Positions 5,608-9,541 of a stretch of DNA of 9,541 nt are shown piece after piece. Source of the DNA: Minisyncoccota bacterium (GTDB lineage: Bacteria; Patescibacteriota; Minisyncoccia; Phycocordibacterales; GCA-2747955); NCBI GenBank assembly GCA_938010795.1, contig CALLVB010000091.1:1-9541 (forward strand). Direction: 5' to 3'. The notes under the pieces are model-generated. The model ran no database searches, was not told the origin of the DNA, and saw nothing but the letters and a program-made list of their open reading frames with translations. A program made the translations under genes and the position numbers. How positions within the stretch are numbered: the stretch's first letter is position 1; every line of letters begins with the position of its first letter.

Positions 5608-6915
5608 ATGATTTCAGTAATAGTCGGATGTGATAACAATTGGGTCATCGGAAACGGTCCTGATATTCCATGGCACTTGCCAGCTGATTTTGCGAACCTA
5701 AAAAAAATTACCGATGGACATCCACTAGTAATGGGAAGAAAAACATTTGAATCAATTGGCAAGCCACTTCCTGGACGACTAAACATTGTTGTTACTCGAG
5801 ATGAGGCATACGAAGTTGAGGGTGTATCCGTTGTTGGATCTGTTGAGGAGGGAATTGCTTTAGGGAAAGGCGAAAAGACAGGGGAGATTTTTATATTTGG
5901 AGGTTCTGGTATTTACAGTTACGCACTAGAGAACAATTTAGTTGAACGGACATATGTAACCCATATTAATACAGAAGTAGAAGGTGATATTTTCTTCCCT
6001 GGTGAATTAATTTCAGATTGGGTCAAGACATCATCAATCCATAGAGAAAAAGATGACAAAAATGAATATGATATGGAGTTTGCAGTATATGAAAAGAATG
6101 TGATTGTTAATGGTAAGGCTTTATCACAACAAGTAGAAGATAGGCTTGAGGCTCGTGTGGAACAGTTGGATGATAAACCGTCACTGGGTATTTATGTTGT
6201 TGGTGACGATAAGGCGACCGCAATGTATGTAAAGAAAAAGCGAGAGCTTGCAGAGCGCATTGGTGTTAACTTTTATGAGTTTATTTTTGAAGCAGACGTG
6301 ACAGAGGACGAACTAATTGATCACATTACTAACCATCAACAAAACGTTGATGGGATTGTTATACAGTTGCCTCTACCAAACCATATTGATCAAGAAAAGT
6401 TATGTTCACTCATCCCAGCACATATGGATCCTGATATGTTGAACCAAGATACTATGCAGAAATTTATTGATGGTGATTTGTCATTGTTGCCTCCGGTAGT
6501 GAGCGCTATTGATGAGATTATTGATATGTATAGCCTTGAAATTAAAGATAAAGACGTTTTAGTAATTGGAAAAGGAAAACTAGTTGGTGGACCAGCAATC
6601 GCCTACTTTACTGCCAAGGAGGCACGTGTATCAGCAGTTGATAAACAGGATACTGACTTCACAGAACTCTCAAAAGAGGCAGATATTATTGTTTCGGGCG
6701 CAGGTGTATCAGACTTGGTGACACCAGAGATGATTAAGGATGGAGTTATATTGTTTGACGGAGGGACGTCTGGATCATCAGGGTCTTTGCGAGGAGATAT
6801 TGATTGGAAATGCGAGAAAAAAGCTACACTTTTTTCTCGTTCACCGGGAGGGATTGGTCCACTCACAGTAGCATCACTCTTCAAAAATTTTATTACATTG
6901 GTTGAGAAAAAATAG
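5608..6915 (+). CDS. folA-folD: Dihydrofolate reductase-FolD fusion protein (435 aa)
   Basis: One uninterrupted frame encodes two folate enzymes. Residues 1-163 are a full DHFR, which reduces the dihydrofolate made by ThyA: W22 and catalytic D27 in PWHLPADF (numbered as in E. coli), GRKTFESIGKPLPGR (43-57) and FGGSGIY (97-103) for NADPH. Residues 164-435 are FolD (methylene-THF dehydrogenase/methenyl-THF cyclohydrolase): Y207 and K211 in AMYVKKKREL, Q253 in VIQLPLP, D276 aligned with E. coli D121, GKGKLVGGP (321-329) for the dinucleotide, and SPGGIGPLTVASL (411-423). FolD begins VIVNGKALSQ with no Met and almost no linker. Two FolD motifs deviate: PPVVSAI (295-301) replaces the usual P-C/A-T-P-x-G-I, and MDPDML replaces KDVDGF. 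It starts 3 nt after thyA with no Shine-Dalgarno site. Confidence 0.93.
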   Translation: MISVIVGCDNNWVIGNGPDIPWHLPADFANLKKITDGHPLVMGRKTFESIGKPLPGRLNIVVTRDEAYEVEGVSVVGSVEEGIALGKGEKTGEIFIFGGSGIYSYALENNLVERTYVTHINTEVEGDIFFPGELISDWVKTSSIHREKDDKNEYDMEFAVYEKNVIVNGKALSQQVEDRLEARVEQLDDKPSLGIYVVGDDKATAMYVKKKRELAERIGVNFYEFIFEADVTEDELIDHITNHQQNVDGIVIQLPLPNHIDQEKLCSLIPAHMDPDMLNQDTMQKFIDGDLSLLPPVVSAIDEIIDMYSLEIKDKDVLVIGKGKLVGGPAIAYFTAKEARVSAVDKQDTDFTELSKEADIIVSGAGVSDLVTPEMIKDGVILFDGGTSGSSGSLRGDIDWKCEKKATLFSRSPGGIGPLTVASLFKNFITLVEKK

Positions 6916-6955
6916 ACAAAAAGAAATCCCGAAGGAAATCTCTCCAACAGGATTT
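6916..6955 (-). terminator. Probable terminator of the 65-aa minus-strand gene
   Basis: Read on the minus strand, AAATCCTG (from 6955 down to 6948) pairs with CGGGATTT (6931 down to 6924), with an inner GGAG/TTCC stem. TCTTTTTGTC follows. It sits in the 48-bp gap between two convergent genes. On the plus strand the T-tract is missing, so it should mainly stop the minus-strand transcript. Confidence 0.5.
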
Positions 6956-6963
6956 ATGATTGC

Positions 6964-7161
6964 TTAGTCTCTCCAGTCAATTTCGCTGAATGAAAAATTG
7001 GATCCAACACAGACAAGACCAATAGAGATAAGAAAATTGCTGTTAGTAAGCGCAGTCGTTATATTGAAGTCGCTCATACAGATACCTCCTATGCCTGCTG
7101 CGATAGTTACTCCGCCTAACACTATTCTACATAATTCTATGAATTTACGTTTTGTAGCCAT
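6964..7161 (-). CDS. Small two-pass membrane protein (65 aa)
   Basis: Minus-strand gene, convergent with the DHFR-FolD gene and divergent from glyA. The product starts MATKRKFIELCRIVLGG and has two hydrophobic segments (about residues 11-29 and 42-56) and a polar C-terminus ending in FSEIDWRD. It has the best translation signal in the window: AGGAGG 8 nt before the ATG. A near-consensus promoter lies 30-57 nt upstream of the start. It therefore looks like an expressed gene, not a shadow, even though it splits the folate genes from glyA. The two Gly/Ala/Ile-rich segments resemble small hairpin-type membrane proteins. I do not recognise the family and no function can be assigned. Confidence 0.72.
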   Translation of the reverse strand: MATKRKFIELCRIVLGGVTIAAGIGGICMSDFNITTALTNSNFLISIGLVCVGSNFSFSEIDWRD

Positions 7162-7190
7162 TATATTATCCTCCTAAAAGCTATAAATAT

Positions 7191-7218
7191 ATTTTAATAT
7201 AAAATATATTTATGTCAA
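7191..7218 (-). promoter_or_regulatory. Strong promoter of the 65-aa minus-strand gene
   Basis: On the minus strand, a perfect TTGACA (7218-7213) is followed after 16 bp by TAAAAT (7196-7191; 5 of 6). The spacer is very AT-rich. Transcription would start near 7184, about 22 nt before the ATG, and the leader contains the AGGAGG site. This is the closest to consensus of the promoters seen here. Confidence 0.7.
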
Positions 7219-7237
7219 GTAAGCATGATTTGTGGCA

Positions 7238-7246
7238 TGGTAAAAT
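7238..7246 (+). promoter_or_regulatory. Possible extended -10 promoter of glyA
   Basis: TGGTAAAAT fits an extended -10 (TGn plus TAAAAT, 5 of 6) with no clear -35 box. It would start transcription near 7253 and give a leader of about 40 nt, in which I see no riboswitch-like structure or Shine-Dalgarno site. It is divergent from the minus-strand promoter at 7191-7218, about 20 bp away. Confidence 0.4.
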
Positions 7247-7292
7247 TGATAGATATTAGCTGGATGTAGTAGTCCTTAATTTAAAACGTAGT

Positions 7293-8558
7293 ATGCAAGA
7301 ATATAACTATATAAAAGAGCAAGACAACGAGGTGTACGAGGCGCTTATGGGAGAAGAACACAGGGAGTCAGTAGGACTGGAGCTTATTCCTTCAGAGAAC
7401 TATGTTTCTCGTGCGGTGTTTGAAGCTAACGGATCTGTATTTCAAAACAAATATTCCGAAGGGTATCCAGGACGCCGGTATTACGGTGGACAGGATTTTA
7501 CTGATCAGGTTGAAAGGTTGGCTATAGAAAGAGCCTGCGAACTATTTGGAGCAAAGTACGCTAACGTGCAATCTCTTTCTGGAGCACCAGCTAACTTGGC
7601 GGTATATTCAGCACTACTTGAACCGGGAGACACAGTATTAGGGATGGATCTCTCACACGGAGGTCATCTTACCCATGGTCACCCGATGACTCACCCAGCA
7701 AAGATTTATAATTTTGTCACCTACAAGATGAAAAATCCTGATACAGGAGAGATTGATTTTGAAGAGATGATGGAGGTTGCAAAGCGGGAACAACCAAAAC
7801 TTATTATTGCTGGATTCTCTGCATACGCGCGGGAGCTTGACTACGCCAAGTTTGTTGAGATAGCCAAAGAGGTTGGGGCATACACCATGGCAGATATGTG
7901 CCACATCTCAGGAATGATCGCTGGTAAGGCACTGGCAAATCCATTAGATGCAGGATTTGATGTAATGGTGACTACTACACATAAATCAATGAGAGGGCCA
8001 CGTGGTGCAATTATTTTGACAAAAGAAGACAAAGTCATTGCAAAGAAAATCAATACGTCAGTATTTCCAGGACTACAAGGTGGACCACATATGCATCAGA
8101 TTGCCGCAAAAGCAGTTGCATTTAAAGAGGCTCTTTCTCCAAAATTTCAGACCTATGCACAGCAGATCTTAAAGAACGCAAAAGCGATGGAGGCGGTATT
8201 TATACGAGAAGGAGTCAGGTTAATGTGTGGAGGTACCGATAATCACCTACTGCTTGCTGACCTAACGGCTTTGAATGTTTCTGGTGTTGAGGCGCAAACG
8301 GCATTAGATGAATGTGGAATTACGTTAAATAAAAACTCTATTGCAGACGACCCGAGAGGACCGATGGATCCATCAGGAATTAGGTTTGGAACACCAGCAA
8401 TTACCACCAGAGGATTTATGGAAGAGGAGTGTGCACAAGTAGCGGAGCTTATGATTGAGGTGCTGCGAGATAAAGACAATCAAGAATTAAAGGATAGAGT
8501 GAAGTCAGAGATTGAGGCATTGTGTCTCAAATTCCCAATACCTACTTCATTTATCTAA
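7293..8558 (+). CDS. glyA: Serine hydroxymethyltransferase (421 aa)
   Basis: PLP enzyme that converts serine plus THF to glycine plus 5,10-methylene-THF, the carbon donor for ThyA. The PLP lysine is K231 in TTTHKSMRGPRG. Other landmarks are ELIPSENYVS (30-39), YSEGYPGRRYYGG (54-66), LSGAPANLAVY (95-105, where SPSGSxAN is common), DLSHGGHLTHG (119-129), ADMCHISGMIAG (200-211) with the PLP-ring Asp201 and His204, and GIRFGTPA (362-369) with the substrate-carboxylate arginine. The length is normal. The last residues after the conserved FPI are PTSFI, and the codons for SFI lie in one arm of the inverted repeat at 8546-8671. No Shine-Dalgarno site precedes the ATG. The gene is separated from the other folate genes by the minus-strand 65-aa gene. 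Confidence 0.96.
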   Translation: MQEYNYIKEQDNEVYEALMGEEHRESVGLELIPSENYVSRAVFEANGSVFQNKYSEGYPGRRYYGGQDFTDQVERLAIERACELFGAKYANVQSLSGAPANLAVYSALLEPGDTVLGMDLSHGGHLTHGHPMTHPAKIYNFVTYKMKNPDTGEIDFEEMMEVAKREQPKLIIAGFSAYARELDYAKFVEIAKEVGAYTMADMCHISGMIAGKALANPLDAGFDVMVTTTHKSMRGPRGAIILTKEDKVIAKKINTSVFPGLQGGPHMHQIAAKAVAFKEALSPKFQTYAQQILKNAKAMEAVFIREGVRLMCGGTDNHLLLADLTALNVSGVEAQTALDECGITLNKNSIADDPRGPMDPSGIRFGTPAITTRGFMEEECAQVAELMIEVLRDKDNQELKDRVKSEIEALCLKFPIPTSFI

Positions 8559-8671
8559 AATGAGTAAATTGCTTCGTTAGCTTCGGTCGTGAATTTGTCA
8601 CTGTGTAGAAGACAGACCTCCAAATTCACTTACTCGCTGCCTTGGACTTCATCTCATTTAAAATAAATGAA
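8546..8671. repeat. Imperfect inverted-repeat element over the glyA stop codon
   Basis: TTCATTTATCTAAAATGAG (8546-8564) is matched by the reverse complement of 8653-8671 at 17 of 19 positions. Inside it, GTGAATTTG (8589-8597) pairs perfectly with CAAATTCAC (8621-8629), and the two gaps between the paired blocks are nearly equal (24 and 23 nt). At the tip, CTGT (8601-8604) pairs with ACAG (8612-8615). The left arm includes the last codons and stop of glyA. It could be a structured 3' UTR or the remains of a small MITE-like element; no transposase is present. Confidence 0.6.
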
Positions 8672-8703
8672 TAAAAAGGGATACTTAAGAGAAGTTCTAT
8701 TGA

Positions 8704-8741
8704 AACAAAACAAAGCGGGCGTACGCCCGCTTTGTTTTGTT
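8704..8741. terminator. 38-bp perfect palindrome, bidirectional terminator between glyA and argS
   Basis: The 38 bases are a perfect palindrome: the GC core AGCGGGCGTACGCCCGCT is flanked by AACAAAACAA and its complement, so an A-tract and a T-tract close the stem. It is an efficient-looking intrinsic terminator for glyA. Its last four bases are also the first four bases of the argS extended -10 element. Confidence 0.85.
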
Positions 8742-8746
8742 ATAAT
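8738..8746 (+). promoter_or_regulatory. Perfect extended -10 promoter of argS, leaderless
   Basis: TGTTATAAT matches TGnTATAAT exactly. It ends 8 nt before the argS ATG, so the transcript should begin at about the start codon. There is no -35 box because that position is occupied by the terminator palindrome, with which the element overlaps by four bases. Confidence 0.75.
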
Positions 8747-8754
8747 TCATCACA

Positions 8755-9541
8755 ATGAACAGTAAAGAAACTATTTCACAGATCTTAAAACAAGCATTTA
8801 TAGATGCGGGTTTTGAGTTAGATCAAGATATACATGTAGAGCATCCTCAAGATATGTCACACGGTGACTGGGCGTGTACCAATGCATTAGGATACGCGAA
8901 AGAAAATGGAATAAATCCACGTGAGGTAGCAGAGAAGGTTGTACAATATGTTTCTGGAACTTACATTGCACAAACACAGGTTGCAGGTCCTGGTTTCATA
9001 AACATTACTTTGAATAAGAAGTATTGGGTTGACCAACTTGCATCTACACAAGAGAATGCATGGGGGACACTTGAGTTACATGAGGGAGAGAAGTGGCTTA
9101 TTGAGCACACACAACCAAACCTCTTCAAACCATTTCATATTGGACACTTAGTGAATAATGCATTTGGTAATTCATTTGTGCAAATTGCAAAGGCAGGAGG
9201 AGTTCGTGTAGTTGAGCTCTCATTTCCCTCAGACATTGGTCCAGGTATCGCCAAGGCAGTCTGGGCACTGATTGAAAAAGGGTGGGATAAAGAATTTGAT
9301 ATTGAACAAATTGGACAAGCGTATGCATACGGATCAGCTCAGTACAAAGAAGATTCTGAGGCAAAAACCAAAATTGATGAGATTAATAAAATTATCTATA
9401 ACCAAACAGAGTCATACGAGTATGAGATCTATCAGAAAGGAACCACGTTCTGCTTGGAGTATATGAAAAGAATGGTTGCAACTATTGGGACTACTTTTGA
9501 CGAAATTATTTATGAAACAGAGTCAGAGATAAAAGGTAAAG
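8755..9541 (+). CDS. argS: Arginyl-tRNA synthetase, N-terminal part (262 codons, runs off window)
   Basis: Class I aminoacyl-tRNA synthetase that charges tRNA-Arg. The frame is open from ATG 8755 to the window end. Residues 1-88 form the N-terminal domain typical of ArgRS, which contacts the tRNA D-loop region: SHGDWACTNALGYA (35-48) corresponds to the GDxATNxA motif, and VAGPGFINITL (76-86) to the AGPGFINxxL motif. The catalytic domain follows with EHTQPNLFKPFHIGHL (117-132), which contains the HIGH signature at 128-131. After it, SFPSDIGPGIAKAVWAL (156-172) stands where most ArgRS have a LGDWGTQ-type motif, an unusual variant. The KMSKS-type loop and the anticodon-binding domain lie beyond the window. 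There is no Shine-Dalgarno site; the start is set by the N-terminal domain and by the promoter 8 nt upstream. Confidence 0.93.
   Translation, partial: MNSKETISQILKQAFIDAGFELDQDIHVEHPQDMSHGDWACTNALGYAKENGINPREVAEKVVQYVSGTYIAQTQVAGPGFINITLNKKYWVDQLASTQENAWGTLELHEGEKWLIEHTQPNLFKPFHIGHLVNNAFGNSFVQIAKAGGVRVVELSFPSDIGPGIAKAVWALIEKGWDKEFDIEQIGQAYAYGSAQYKEDSEAKTKIDEINKIIYNQTESYEYEIYQKGTTFCLEYMKRMVATIGTTFDEIIYETESEIKGK

Noticed and set aside
6603..6947. 114-codon minus-strand frame inside the FolD region
   Set aside because: Antisense shadow of conserved FolD sequence with no promoter or Shine-Dalgarno site.
7253..7292. Riboswitch (glycine or THF type) in the glyA leader
   Set aside because: The leader is about 40 nt with no conserved stem pattern; too short for either class.
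9125..9466. Small frames on both strands near the window end
   Set aside because: Shadows of the argS frame, which is open from 8755 to the end and carries ArgRS motifs.
1..9541. CRISPR array, tRNA or rRNA gene, transposase, phage genes
   Set aside because: I found no regularly spaced repeats, no tRNA cloverleaf or rRNA-like stretch, and no transposase or phage structural motifs. The thyA-dcd-DHFR set occurs in phages, but lepA, glyA, argS and the FtsB-like gene indicate a chromosome.

Overview
The window looks like part of a chromosome from a small-genome bacterium, most likely a member of the Candidate Phyla Radiation (Patescibacteria, Parcubacteria-like). This is an inference from gene style: moderately AT-rich DNA, compact housekeeping genes with divergent motifs, many tiny orphan membrane proteins, very short spacers, and a FtsB/DivIC-like protein with a WWKFW tail. 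No marker such as 16S rRNA is present. The standard genetic code fits: the long conserved proteins read through without any in-frame TGA. All 13 called genes whose ends are visible stop with TAA or TAG.

Layout. Bases 1-80 hold the last codons of lepA (elongation factor 4), closed by a very long perfect hairpin. From 227 to 2067 come three orphan small membrane-protein genes (171, 125 and 139 aa). Each has a consensus-like promoter, a Shine-Dalgarno (SD) site and an intrinsic terminator of its own, so they form three independent cassettes in a row. A 35-aa single-pass membrane peptide lies on the minus strand (2157-2264) with a strong terminator. Next is a plus-strand FtsB/DivIC-like division protein (2338-2670).

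The core (2704-6915) is a thymidylate/one-carbon cluster: tmk (dTMP kinase), a CYTH/triphosphate tunnel enzyme, dcd (dCTP deaminase), thyA (thymidylate synthase), and a single ORF that fuses dihydrofolate reductase to FolD. A 65-aa minus-strand membrane protein with a near-consensus promoter interrupts it. Then comes glyA (serine hydroxymethyltransferase), a large imperfect inverted repeat over its 3' end, a 38-bp perfect palindromic terminator, and the 5' part of argS, which runs off the window.

Together the genes describe one pathway. Dcd makes dUTP from dCTP. After loss of pyrophosphate (no separate dUTPase is visible), ThyA methylates dUMP using methylene-THF and releases dihydrofolate. 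The DHFR half of the fusion regenerates THF, GlyA reloads it from serine, the FolD half interconverts methylene- and formyl-THF, and Tmk phosphorylates dTMP.

The most interesting points are: the linker-less DHFR-FolD fusion; extended -10 promoters placed 8-9 nt before ATG (apparently leaderless tmk and argS); a split between SD-bearing small membrane genes and SD-less metabolic genes; the inverted repeat that contains the end of glyA; and the unexplained CYTH enzyme inside a dTMP cluster.
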